The notes below the pieces were generated by a model, which worked only from the letters and a program-made list of their open reading frames with translations, searched no databases and was not told the origin of the DNA. A DNA stretch of 46,694 nt, from the NCBI GenBank assembly GCA_019187195.1, contig JABAQT010000016.1, positions 3,708 to 50,401 on the forward strand, given 5' to 3'. The DNA comes from Bryobacteraceae bacterium (GTDB lineage: Bacteria > Acidobacteriota > Terriglobia > Bryobacterales > Bryobacteraceae). Numbering within the stretch: the stretch's first letter is position 1; every line of letters begins with the position of its first letter. Made by a program: the position numbers and the translations under genes. This document shows, piece after piece, positions 1 through 8,401 of the stretch.

Positions 1-5
1 GCGGA

Positions 6-995
6 TTATGCGTTCACGTCAATGACGGTCCGTCCGCGGGTTTTTCCGGCGAGGATCTGCTCACCGAGCTCCTGGATTCGCGAGAGCGGGGCGGTGTGGA
101 TGACGGAGTCGAGCTTATCGACGGGGAGATCCGTGGAGATGCGCCGCCAGATTGCGCGGCGGGTGGCGTTCGAGGCGCGGACGGAGTCGATGCCGAGCAG
201 ATTGACGCCGCGGAGGATGAAGGGGAAGACGGTGGTGCTGAGCTTGGGGCCTCCGGCAAGGCCGCAGGCGGCGACGCTGGCTCCGATGGCAAGGGAGCGG
301 ATAATGCCGGCGAGGGTATCGCCTCCGGCGCTATCGACGGCTCCGGCCCAGCGTTCCGGGTCGAGGGGCTTGCCGGGGCCGGCGAGGACTTCGCGGGGGA
401 TGATTTCCGCGGCTCCGAGCGATTTGAGGTAATCGGCCTCGGCGGCGCGTCCGGTGGAGGCGACGACGGTGTAGCCGAGTTTGGCCAGGATGGCGATGGC
501 GACGCTGCCGACGCCGCCGGCGGCTCCGGTGACGACGACCGGCTTACCGCCGGGCTGGAGGCCGTGGGCCTCGAGGGCCATTACGGCCTGCATGGCGGTG
601 AAGCCGGCGGTGCCGACGCCCATTGCCTGCTCGAGGGTGAGTCCCCCGGGTAGAGGGACGACGTGTCCGGCCGCCATGCGAGCCATTTGCGCATAGCCGC
701 CCCAGATGGTTTCACTGGTGCCGCATCCGGTGACCACCACGGATTGGCCGGGCGAGAAATCGGGGGAGGCGGACTCGACGACCGTGCCGGCGAGGTCGAT
801 GCCGGGGATCATGGGGAAGGCGCGGACGACGCCCGGCTTTCCCGTGACGGCGAGGCCGTCCTTGTAGTTGAGGCTAGAGTGCGTGACGCGGATGAGGACG
901 TCGCCTGGAGGGAGGGAATCCTGTGGGAGATCCTCGAAAGCGGCGGAAAACGCGCCGCCGGTCTGGCGTAGGACGAATGCGCGGAATGTGCCCAT
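6..995 (-). CDS. acuI: AcuI/YhdH-type zinc-independent MDR oxidoreductase (acrylyl-CoA reductase family)
   Basis: A 329-residue medium-chain dehydrogenase/reductase of the YhdH/AcuI branch, whose characterised members reduce acryloyl-CoA with NADPH in the cytoplasm. The N-terminal GroES-like part carries SSLNYKDGLAVTGKPG (about residues 41-56) and FPMIPGIDLAGTV, both typical of this branch. The Rossmann part has the nucleotide-binding segment VVVTGAAGGVGSVAIAILAKLG (about 154-175). The structural and catalytic zinc cysteine cluster of classical alcohol dehydrogenases is absent, as expected. Length matches the family (about 325-330). The ATG is preceded by AGAGGAAC. It reads away from no obvious partner: the next gene upstream is a sensor kinase. 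The exact acyl-CoA or quinone substrate cannot be told from sequence. Confidence 0.88.
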   Translation of the reverse strand: MGTFRAFVLRQTGGAFSAAFEDLPQDSLPPGDVLIRVTHSSLNYKDGLAVTGKPGVVRAFPMIPGIDLAGTVVESASPDFSPGQSVVVTGCGTSETIWGGYAQMARMAAGHVVPLPGGLTLEQAMGVGTAGFTAMQAVMALEAHGLQPGGKPVVVTGAAGGVGSVAIAILAKLGYTVVASTGRAAEADYLKSLGAAEIIPREVLAGPGKPLDPERWAGAVDSAGGDTLAGIIRSLAIGASVAACGLAGGPKLSTTVFPFILRGVNLLGIDSVRASNATRRAIWRRISTDLPVDKLDSVIHTAPLSRIQELGEQILAGKTRGRTVIDVNA

Positions 996-1064
996 GGTGG
1001 ATGTTCCTCTCTACTATACCTGTGAGATGGGGGCAAACCATGCGCGGCTCGGGATGAGGCGGAA

Positions 1065-3017
1065 TCAGTGAGTAGTCTGAAGTGAACGGGCGAGGCCCCG
1101 GCTGGCAATTTCGAGTTCGTGTTCGACGGTGACCAGGTGCTTGCGGAGGGCGTCGAGGTCCCTGGCGGCGGCTGATTGTTCGAGGCTGCGGGCGGCCGCG
1201 GCAACGCGCGCGGCTCCGATTTTTTCGGCGGAAAGGGAGAGTTGATTCGCTTCCTCGATGAGGCCCGGCAGATCGGGTTCATGAAGGCAGGCGTGGAGCC
1301 GTTCGACAAGCGGGGGAGTGGCTTGGAGGAAGGTTCGCTGACGTCCAAGAAGGACCTCGGGGGCCGCGTCGATCTCTTTCCGGCCGCTATCCTGCACGTG
1401 GGATGCGGGGAGATGAGACTGCGTGACGAACTCCTCGACGACGCGCACGAGCGTGGTGGGGTTGAGAGGCTTGGCGAGATAGCCGTTCATTCCGGCGGCG
1501 AGGCAACGTTCCCGGTCGCCGCTCATGGCGTGGGCGGTCATGGCGACGATGGGGAGATTGGCGAAGCGCTTATCGCGGCGGATGACGCGGGTGGTTTCGA
1601 GGCCGTCAAGGATAGGCATCTGCACGTCCATGAGGATGAGGGAATAGGCGAGCAGGTCGAGGTATTCGAGGGCTTCCCGTCCGTGATTCGCGACATCGAC
1701 ATGGTAGCCTCGCTTGCGAAGGATAGCCGTGACCACCTTCTGGTTGACGTGATTGTCTTCCACGACGAGGATCGCGGGGCCGTTGCCGTCGCTCGACGGC
1801 GGCAGGCCGGAGAATTCGGCAATGGGAGGCTCGGCTCCGGCGGGGGACTGTTCGTGGCAGACGGAGGATGGAAGACACACGCGGAAGGTGCTTCCTTTGC
1901 CGGGCTCGCTTTCCACGGTAATGCGGCCCTCGTGCATGTCGACGAGTTTCCTGGTGATGGCGAGGCCGAGGCCGGTGCCTCCGTACTTGCGCGTGATGCT
2001 GCCGTCGGCCTGAGTGAATTTCTCGAAAATGCAGGAGAGCTTATCGGCGGGGATGCCGACTCCGGTGTCGCTCACCTCGAAAGCAAGCTCATGACCGCTT
2101 GCCTGGGGCAGCCGCAGGACACGCACCTTCACCGAGCCGCGCTCGGTGAACTTCATTGCGTTGCTGAGAAGGTTGGAGAGAATCTGCCGGATCCGGAGAG
2201 GATCGGCGGTGATGCGGCGAGGGACATCGTGGGCGACATCGACACTGACGGTGATTCCCTTGTGGGTGGCCCGGGGGCGGTGGGCGCGAACGGCTTCGTC
2301 AATGAGGGCACGGATGTCGAAGGGAATGCGTTCGAGGACCATCTTGCCGGCCTCGATTTTCGAGAGGTCGAGGATATCGTTGAGGAGGGAGAGCAGGGAG
2401 TTGGCGCAACGCTGGGAGGTTTCGAGCTGTTCGCGCTGTTCGGCGGTGAGCGGGCCGTCGAGGACGATGTCAATCATGCCCAGGACGCCGTTCATGGGGG
2501 TGCGCAACTCATGGGACATATTGGCGAGGAATTCGCTCTTGGCCTGGCTGGCGGCCTGGGCGCGCTGCATGGCATGTTCGAGTTCCTCGGTGCGGATGCG
2601 GATGCGTTCCTCGAGCAGTTCCTGGTTCTGGCGGACTTCGTTACGGCTCGCATTCAGGCAGTCGATCATGTGATTGAAGCTGTTGCCGAGGAATTCGATC
2701 TCGTCCCGGGTATTGCTGACCTGGATGGGTTCCAGGCGGCCTTCGCCGACGGACTGGATGCCTTCCTCGAGAAGTAGAAGCGGGCGGGCGAGGAGCTTGA
2801 TGGTAAACCGGGAGAGTCCGGCGGCGGCGACAAAGACAAGAACGCCGCCCAGCGCCCACTTGACCCAGTCGACATGGCCCTGGCGAAGGTCGAAGGCGAG
2901 GAAGGTGAATACGACCCAGAACAGGAGCGAGGCGGTAAAGACAAAGAATTTCGTGGACAGCGAACGGAAGCTCGCCGGGCGCGCACGCTCGGACTGCGTC
3001 CTCAAAGAGGGGGTCAC
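1065..3017 (-). CDS. Hybrid sensor histidine kinase (TM-HAMP-HisKA-HATPase-REC) with a degenerate Hpt-like tail
   Basis: A 650-residue inner-membrane hybrid kinase. Two transmembrane segments (about 23-42 and 54-76) leave almost no periplasmic sensor, so input probably comes through the membrane or HAMP region (about 75-125). A coiled coil (125-160) leads to the HisKA H-box, SHELRTPMNGV, with phospho-accepting H169. The ATPase domain has N287, DTGVGIP (317-323) and GGTGLGLAI. A receiver domain follows (415-530) with D464 and K516. The last 90 residues resemble an Hpt domain, but the position of the phospho-histidine in the AHxLKGSA motif is N591 (ANQLSLSAEKIGA), so a final relay step through this tail looks impossible. 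The start is GTG; no in-frame ATG precedes the first membrane segment. No cognate regulator is adjacent. Confidence 0.9.
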   Translation of the reverse strand: MTPSLRTQSERARPASFRSLSTKFFVFTASLLFWVVFTFLAFDLRQGHVDWVKWALGGVLVFVAAAGLSRFTIKLLARPLLLLEEGIQSVGEGRLEPIQVSNTRDEIEFLGNSFNHMIDCLNASRNEVRQNQELLEERIRIRTEELEHAMQRAQAASQAKSEFLANMSHELRTPMNGVLGMIDIVLDGPLTAEQREQLETSQRCANSLLSLLNDILDLSKIEAGKMVLERIPFDIRALIDEAVRAHRPRATHKGITVSVDVAHDVPRRITADPLRIRQILSNLLSNAMKFTERGSVKVRVLRLPQASGHELAFEVSDTGVGIPADKLSCIFEKFTQADGSITRKYGGTGLGLAITRKLVDMHEGRITVESEPGKGSTFRVCLPSSVCHEQSPAGAEPPIAEFSGLPPSSDGNGPAILVVEDNHVNQKVVTAILRKRGYHVDVANHGREALEYLDLLAYSLILMDVQMPILDGLETTRVIRRDKRFANLPIVAMTAHAMSGDRERCLAAGMNGYLAKPLNPTTLVRVVEEFVTQSHLPASHVQDSGRKEIDAAPEVLLGRQRTFLQATPPLVERLHACLHEPDLPGLIEEANQLSLSAEKIGAARVAAAARSLEQSAAARDLDALRKHLVTVEHELEIASRGLARSLQTTH

Positions 3018-3282
3018 AACTCCATATGACCAGTTCCTTGGGGAGGGTCACATCCGCGAGACGCCTTAGCCGAACCTAGATTTCATTTTTAGTAATAAGG
3101 GACTCATAGGACTGGGAAGAAAGCGAGGGGTGGGGTAGTGGAACGGGGAGCAGGGAGGCAAGGCGCTCAATAAGAGGAAGTTACAGGCGGGGGTGAGGGA
3201 AATGGACGGGGCGTAGGACGAAAGTACACTCGCGCCCCATCCACCCGAAATCCCTGAGAAGCAGCCTCCTCCCAAGGCAGCC

Positions 3283-3726
3283 TCAGTCGGTGTAGGCGAT
3301 GCAATCGATCTGCAGCAGTTGCCCCGGACGCCGGAAACCGGTGGCTCCGAAATAAGAACGCACGGGACGGTTCTTCGTGAAGAACTTGTTGTAGGCTTCG
3401 TTCATTCCGTCCCAGTTTTTTTCCGGGTCGACCAGGGAGACCTGCACCTTAAGAACGTTTTCCATCGAGGAGCCCGCCTTTTCCAGCGAATTCTTCATGA
3501 TGGTGAGGGCATCGGAGGTCTGCTCCTGGACGCTGCCGGGTTTGGGGCGGCGGTCGGGGTACCAGCCTCCGATTCCGCCGAGAAACAGGAGGTTGCCGGA
3601 ACGGATGACACCGCCAACCGATTGTTTCTTAGGGGACCAGGAAGATTGCGCCTGGGCTCCGCCCGCGCCGGCGAGCAGGAGAGCGGCGGCATTGATCATA
3701 TTACGCCGGGAGTTTTTCTTATTCAT
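3283..3726 (-). CDS. Exported RidA-family protein (YjgF/UK114-like)
   Basis: A 147-residue protein with an N-terminal leader (KKNSRRNMINAAALLLAGAGGAQAQ; Tat-like twin Arg followed by an Ala-rich core and an AQA cleavage site) and a RidA/YjgF fold of about 115 residues. Family members hydrolyse reactive enamine or imine intermediates released by PLP enzymes. R123 in PVRSYFGA aligns with the substrate-carboxylate-binding arginine of RidA (R105 in E. coli), so an imine-deaminase role is possible. An export signal is unusual, since RidA proteins are normally cytosolic. It is the last gene of a run with the SelA-like PLP protein (21-bp gap) and the sulfatase. Family assignment is firm; the role outside the cytoplasm is inferred. 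Confidence 0.85.
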   Translation of the reverse strand: MNKKNSRRNMINAAALLLAGAGGAQAQSSWSPKKQSVGGVIRSGNLLFLGGIGGWYPDRRPKPGSVQEQTSDALTIMKNSLEKAGSSMENVLKVQVSLVDPEKNWDGMNEAYNKFFTKNRPVRSYFGATGFRRPGQLLQIDCIAYTD

Positions 3727-3747
3727 GAGTGGATTGCCTTTGTGCGT

Positions 3748-5280
3748 TCAAATGCGGCGAGCGGTGAAGCGCGCCATGCCGAACTCGCCAAGCGAGAGAT
3801 CCCCGGAGAGGGTATCACCGTTGACGGTTCCTTGGAAGTTGTACTGGATTCGCATGCCTTCGAGAGGCAGCGTGCTTTGCAGCCTGATGTGGCCGCCGGA
3901 GATGGAGCCGCTAAAGCGGCTCTGGACGGACTTACCGATGTGGAGGCCGCGAAGTTTGGCGGCATTGCCGTTGGGGGGATCAAAGACGAGGGTGTGATGG
4001 GTTTTTCCAGCGATGAATTCGATGGCGACATCCCAGGCTCCGGTGAGGTTCGCGGACGGGGGCGCGGGCGGAGCCTTGGGTGAGGTGGGGGCGGTGCGGA
4101 AGACTTCCGCCAGGCGGCGGGCGACGATGGGCGGATGTTCGGGCCGCATGGCGACGGGGCGGATGACGAAATTGGTGGCGTCTCCGGCGGCATGCGACAT
4201 GATGCGAGGTTCGCCATCGAGGAGCTGGGCGTGGACTTCGGCTCCGGTGAGGAAGATGCGGGACGGGTCCCAGGAGACGTGGAGCACGGGGAAGGGGCTC
4301 GCGCCGGCGGGCGGGCTCATCTTTGTAGTGACGCCGGGAACGCTGTCGAGGGATTGGGCGATGGTGTGGAGCCAGGATTCCCAGGTGCGGTAGTCGGCTT
4401 CGATCCTTTCGCGGGAGAAAAGTTCGATGGCGGTGCACATGCCGACGATCTCCTCCTTGCTGACCTTCATGGCGCGGCCGTAGCCGTGGTGGGGGGCGCT
4501 GTTGAGGAAGGCGGCGCGGACAAGATCCTTGCGGCCGATGAGAAGTCCGGCGCTCTGGGGGCCGCGGAGGATCTTGCCGCCGCTGTAGCCCACGATGTCG
4601 GCTCCGCGGGAGAGGTAGGGATTGGGGCGGAAGGGGAGTTCCGCGGCGGCGTCGACGATGACGGGGACATGGCGTTTGTGAGCAACTTCCGCGATCTCCT
4701 CGAGGCGCACCTTGCCGCGCGCTTCTCCGGTGCCGAGCACGACGACAAGGCCGGTGCGGCGGCTGAAGGAGGCGAAGAACTCCTCGCGCGAATCGAACTC
4801 GATGAGTTTGCCGCCCCCGGTGCGGTAGGCGTGGTCGTAATCGTTGCGGGATTGTTTGGCGATGAGGACTTCGTTCCGCATGCCGGCGGAGTCCGGGAGG
4901 CGCTTCATGCGTTCGGGGTCGCATCCGGCGATGGCGGCGGCAGTGGCGTGACAAAGGGCGGAAGCGCAGCCGGCGGTGATGATGGCGGCTTCGGCCCCCA
5001 GCAGTTCGGCGACGCGGGCTCCCGCTTTTTCCATCAGTTCGTCGAGATTGACGGCCCAAAGCGCGGCTTCGTCCATGGCCTTGCGGACCTCCGGATGCAT
5101 GGGAGCTCCGCCGTTGATGGTGAGAGTGGCCGTGGTGTTGATGAAGGGCCGGACACCGAGGCGCGTGTAGACGCCGGCCTGAGGGGTAGCAGCGGCGGGG
5201 AGAAAACCGGCCGCGGCTGTGGAGCCGGCGGCCTGCACGAGGCGGCGCCTGCTGAAGGGTGGGATACGGGATTCAGTCAT
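3748..5280 (-). CDS. Exported SelA/DgaE-like PLP-dependent enzyme with an added C-terminal domain
   Basis: A 510-residue fold-type I PLP protein related to selenocysteine synthase (SelA) and D-glucosaminate-6-phosphate ammonia-lyase (DgaE). A Tat leader is visible (SRRRLVQAAGSTAAAGF, 10-26). The catalytic domain (about 36-405) has TAGCASALCHATAAAIAGCDP, the pyridine-binding D210 in VIVDAAAELPF, and the Schiff-base lysine K236 in GYSGGKILRGPQSAG. SelA itself is unlikely: the protein is exported and no selenocysteine genes are nearby. The segment after a Pro/Ala linker (405-415) is an extra beta-rich domain of about 95 residues (SANLTGAWDVAIEF onward), rich in Gly/Thr. AAAGGAACCC precedes the ATG. 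It is 29 bp downstream of the sulfatase and upstream of the RidA-like gene. Substrate unknown; an ammonia-lyase or aldolase-type reaction on an amino sugar or amino acid is plausible. Confidence 0.82.
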   Translation of the reverse strand: MTESRIPPFSRRRLVQAAGSTAAAGFLPAAATPQAGVYTRLGVRPFINTTATLTINGGAPMHPEVRKAMDEAALWAVNLDELMEKAGARVAELLGAEAAIITAGCASALCHATAAAIAGCDPERMKRLPDSAGMRNEVLIAKQSRNDYDHAYRTGGGKLIEFDSREEFFASFSRRTGLVVVLGTGEARGKVRLEEIAEVAHKRHVPVIVDAAAELPFRPNPYLSRGADIVGYSGGKILRGPQSAGLLIGRKDLVRAAFLNSAPHHGYGRAMKVSKEEIVGMCTAIELFSRERIEADYRTWESWLHTIAQSLDSVPGVTTKMSPPAGASPFPVLHVSWDPSRIFLTGAEVHAQLLDGEPRIMSHAAGDATNFVIRPVAMRPEHPPIVARRLAEVFRTAPTSPKAPPAPPSANLTGAWDVAIEFIAGKTHHTLVFDPPNGNAAKLRGLHIGKSVQSRFSGSISGGHIRLQSTLPLEGMRIQYNFQGTVNGDTLSGDLSLGEFGMARFTARRI

Positions 5281-5309
5281 GGGGGGTTCCTTTCAAACTT
5301 ACATCGATT

Positions 5310-6707
5310 CTACGAGTCTTTCAGAAATTGTTCCAAGCGCCGGACGTGATGCGGAAGTTTCGCGGCGAGGTTGTTGTTCTCGAGCGGGCCGGCGGTGAGA
5401 TCGAAGAGTAGAGGCGGCGAGGTGCCGGCCGAAGCTTCGGTCCGGCTTTTCAGGCCGGGATGGTAGCCGTGGATGAGTTTGTAGTGGCCGTCGAAGGCCA
5501 TACGCCAGCCGCCGAGTCCGGAGAGGACCACCTGGCGGCTCCGCTTCGCGCTTCCTTCGAGCAGCGGACGCATGGAGCGGCTGTCCATGTCGCGCGGCGT
5601 GGCAACCCCGGCGTAGTCGAGGCAGGTGGCGGCGAGATCCACCAATGTGACGGGCGCGGTGATGACGCGGGAAGGTTCGATGCCGGGGCCGGCAGCGGTG
5701 AACGGCACTCCCACGGAGGGCTGGTAAGGCTGGGTCTTGCCCCAGCGGCCGTGATCGCCGAGCATTTCACCGTGATCGCTCGAATAGAACACGATGGTGT
5801 TGTCGAGATCGCCCCGCGCGTGAACGGCTTCGAGGATCTCGCCCATGCGGCGGTCGATGTTTTCGACCATGGCGGTGTAGTTCTGGCGGATGGCGGTATG
5901 GGTGGCGGCGTCGAACTGGTTGCAGCGGTTCGGTTGCGGGTAGTCGCGGTGGCGGCAAGGACCCTCCATGGAGCGGGTGATGTCCATGGGATCGTGCGGT
6001 CCGGTGAAGTTGACGGCGAGGAACCAGGGTTTTCCTTCCGGAGCGGCCCGGAGCAGCGAGAGAGCGTTGGCGGCGATCCAGTTGTCGCAATAGGCCGGAT
6101 CCGGAAGGGGAGTGGGGCCGGTATCCCTGTACGGCGCGAGTCGCCGGCGTTTGAAGTCGGCGACGTGCGTGGCGGCGAGGCCTTCCTTGTGGAGGTAGGC
6201 CATGTAAGGGTCTTTGGGGGTGAGTGCTCCGCTGCGGATGGCGTCGAATTTTCCGGCATTGTCGATGCCGCCGGAGAAGCCCCATTCCGGAAGAAGCCGC
6301 CTGCCATCGAGGCCCCAGTCCAGGGTTTTCTTGTGGAGATCGATCTTTCCGCAAGCGGCGGTGTGGTAGCCGGCCTGGCGGAGGAGGGAGTAGAAGGTGG
6401 TTTGGGAAAGCGGATAGTCGTGGGCGTTGCTGGGAACGCCACAGCGGGCGTATTCCTTGCCGGCGGCGATGCAGGCGCGCGAGGGAGCGCAGAGCGGAGA
6501 GCCAACGATGGCATTGGTGAACCGGGCGCCGCGGGCGGCGAGCGCGCGGAGATGGGGCATGCGGACATCGAGGGAAGAATCGAGGCCTGTCCAATCGTGG
6601 CGGTGTTGATCGGGAAAAAGGAGGAGGATGTTGGGGCGCCGGTTTTCCGCTGCCTGGACGCGCAGAGCCGCCGCTGCGCCGACGGCGGCAAATTGTCTGC
6701 GGTTCAT
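5310..6707 (-). CDS. Exported type I sulfatase (formylglycine-dependent)
   Basis: A 465-residue sulfatase of the alkaline-phosphatase superfamily that hydrolyses sulfate esters, probably on polysaccharides or glycosides. I start it at the ATG giving MNRRQFAAVGAAAALRVQA, a Tat-type leader; an upstream TTG adds six residues. Key sites: the metal-binding NILLLFPDQHRHDW near the N-terminus, the C-x-P-S-R motif CAPSR (C73 by this start) that is converted to formylglycine, CGKIDLHKK with the conserved lysine, and YSSDHGEMLGDHG with metal ligands. Export through Tat fits a cysteine that is modified in the cytoplasm. It leads the run sulfatase / SelA-like / RidA-like, all with leaders, which suggests extracytoplasmic breakdown of a sulfated amino-containing compound. 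No formylglycine-generating enzyme is in the window. Confidence 0.9.
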   Translation of the reverse strand: MNRRQFAAVGAAAALRVQAAENRRPNILLLFPDQHRHDWTGLDSSLDVRMPHLRALAARGARFTNAIVGSPLCAPSRACIAAGKEYARCGVPSNAHDYPLSQTTFYSLLRQAGYHTAACGKIDLHKKTLDWGLDGRRLLPEWGFSGGIDNAGKFDAIRSGALTPKDPYMAYLHKEGLAATHVADFKRRRLAPYRDTGPTPLPDPAYCDNWIAANALSLLRAAPEGKPWFLAVNFTGPHDPMDITRSMEGPCRHRDYPQPNRCNQFDAATHTAIRQNYTAMVENIDRRMGEILEAVHARGDLDNTIVFYSSDHGEMLGDHGRWGKTQPYQPSVGVPFTAAGPGIEPSRVITAPVTLVDLAATCLDYAGVATPRDMDSRSMRPLLEGSAKRSRQVVLSGLGGWRMAFDGHYKLIHGYHPGLKSRTEASAGTSPPLLFDLTAGPLENNNLAAKLPHHVRRLEQFLKDS

Positions 6708-7009
6708 CTGGGTCGATGGTATCAAAGGGCCGGCCGGCGGGAGGCTCCATATGGGGCACAGCCGCTATCATCCTCTTTCAGGAATTGTCGCACCTCCGCG
6801 CCTTGCGCAAGGCATCGGGGGGGCCCGTGGTCGCGACTCCGTCTATTTCCGGGATGGCGCGGGGCGAGATTGTCTCGAACTTCGCGCGCGTTGCGGCCGC
6901 GTTTGGCGGCGCGGCTCATGAGTCTGCCATCCACGAGACAGAGAACCGCAGTGAGTCAGTTCACGAGGAGGCTCTTGCGATCCTCAAGGCGGGCGGCGAT
7001 TGGGTAGAT

Positions 7010-8320
7010 CTATGTTCCCGAACGTGGAGCCGCGGGCGCGGAAGCTGATATCGGCGGCGTGGCGCGGCTCAGGTTGCGCGCGTCATCCTCGCGGATCAGC
7101 GGTTGGGTGGGATCGATGCGGACAAACAGGAGAGCGCTGACCAGGAGCATCACGCCCATGTAGAGGAGCGGAGCGTTGTAGCTGTGGGTGGCGGCGACAA
7201 CATAGCCGAAGACGATGGAGGTGAAGAACGAGCCGAGCTGTCCGGCCATGTTCATCGAGCCCGAGATGGCTCCGGCGAACTTGCCGCCGACATCCATGCA
7301 CACGGCCCAGCTAACCGGCAGCATGCAATCCATGCTGCCATAGCCGAGGGCAAGAAAGATGACGGCGAGTTGCTTGTTATCCGTCTGGGAAGTGAGAAGC
7401 ATGAAGATGCCGGAGAGGGCGAGTCCGGCGGCTCCCACGGAGCGTCTGCCGAAGGAGAGGCCGCGGCGTTTGATGAGCAGATCGCTGGTGTAACCGCCCA
7501 CCAGATTGCCGCACGCTCCAAAGAGAAAGGGCAAGGTGGACCAGATGGCCATCTCGTTTTCGGAGAAGCCGAGGCCCTTCTGGAGGTAGGTGTGCAGCCA
7601 GGAGAGATAGAAATAGCCTCCCCAGCAGTAGGTGTGATACATGAGCAGGATCTTCCAGTAGTTCCACTGCCGGAGGGCGATGCCCCAGGGGAGGGAGGTA
7701 TGTTCGCTGATCGACCCGGCTCCGATTTCATGCAGTTCAGACTCCGAAATGCCTGGTTTGAGCGTGGGGTGGTCGCGGTACCACCAATACCAGACGGCGC
7801 ACCAGAGAACGCCGAGGATGCCGAAGACATAGAAGGACGCGCGCCAGCCGTGCCGCTGCTGGATGGCGACGACGAGGATGGGGGCGAGCACTCCACCGAG
7901 GCGGCTGGCCATCCAGAACACGCTGGTGGCGCGGGCGCGCTCCCGTGGGGGGAACCAGCGGGCGACGGCGGAGGTGCTTCCTGGATAGGCGCCCGCCTCA
8001 CCGGCTCCGAAGCAGAACCGGACGAGCAGGAGGAGGAAGAAGTTCGAAACGGCTCCGGTAAGGGAAGTAAAGATGGACCACCACAGGACGATGCGGGTCA
8101 GGACGCTGCGCGCGCCGAGTTTGTCGGCAAGCGCACCGCTGGGAATCTCAAACGCGGCATAGGAGAGGGTGAAGGCTCCGACAACCCATCCCCACCGTTC
8201 GGGAGTGATGCCGAGGTCCTGCTGCATGCGCGGGCCGGCGACGGAGATGCAGACACGGTCGATGTAAGTGATGATCGACAGGAGGAAAAGCAGGAGGAGG
8301 ACACGAAGGCGAAATTTCAT
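7010..8320 (-). CDS. MFS transporter, ACS (anion:cation symporter) type
   Basis: A 436-residue inner-membrane carrier with about 12 transmembrane segments. The start RLRVLLLLFLLSIITYIDRVCISVAGP and the GALADKLGAR loop are typical of the anion:cation symporter family (hexuronate, galactonate, glucarate, phthalate carriers). The signature motif between TM2 and TM3 and the GAGEAGAYPG segment in TM4 are intact. The C-terminal tail is Pro/Ala-rich. It lies 300 bp upstream of the exported sulfatase operon on the same strand, so uptake of an organic acid released by that operon is possible but unproven. The ATG lies in GAAATTTCAT (reverse), with an overlapping divergent promoter region toward the molybdoenzyme gene. 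Confidence 0.87.
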   Translation of the reverse strand: MKFRLRVLLLLFLLSIITYIDRVCISVAGPRMQQDLGITPERWGWVVGAFTLSYAAFEIPSGALADKLGARSVLTRIVLWWSIFTSLTGAVSNFFLLLLVRFCFGAGEAGAYPGSTSAVARWFPPRERARATSVFWMASRLGGVLAPILVVAIQQRHGWRASFYVFGILGVLWCAVWYWWYRDHPTLKPGISESELHEIGAGSISEHTSLPWGIALRQWNYWKILLMYHTYCWGGYFYLSWLHTYLQKGLGFSENEMAIWSTLPFLFGACGNLVGGYTSDLLIKRRGLSFGRRSVGAAGLALSGIFMLLTSQTDNKQLAVIFLALGYGSMDCMLPVSWAVCMDVGGKFAGAISGSMNMAGQLGSFFTSIVFGYVVAATHSYNAPLLYMGVMLLVSALLFVRIDPTQPLIREDDARNLSRATPPISASAPAAPRSGT

Positions 8321-8401
8321 AAAGGCGTCATTATGGCACAGCGCGGGGCGGCGGCTTGAAAGGAAGAGCCGCGCCGCAAAGTGTTACGCTATCGAAGAAC
8401 T

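Noticed and set aside
3018..3282. 69-codon minus-strand frame between the hybrid kinase and the RidA-like gene
   Set aside because: Low-complexity Pro/Leu/Ser composition, no homology look, no ribosome site. The gap also holds no clear terminator.
6722..7009. Small open frames in both directions between the MFS transporter and the sulfatase
   Set aside because: Open frames are expected in high-GC DNA. None has a ribosome site or recognisable protein features, so I treat this 284-302 bp gap as intergenic.
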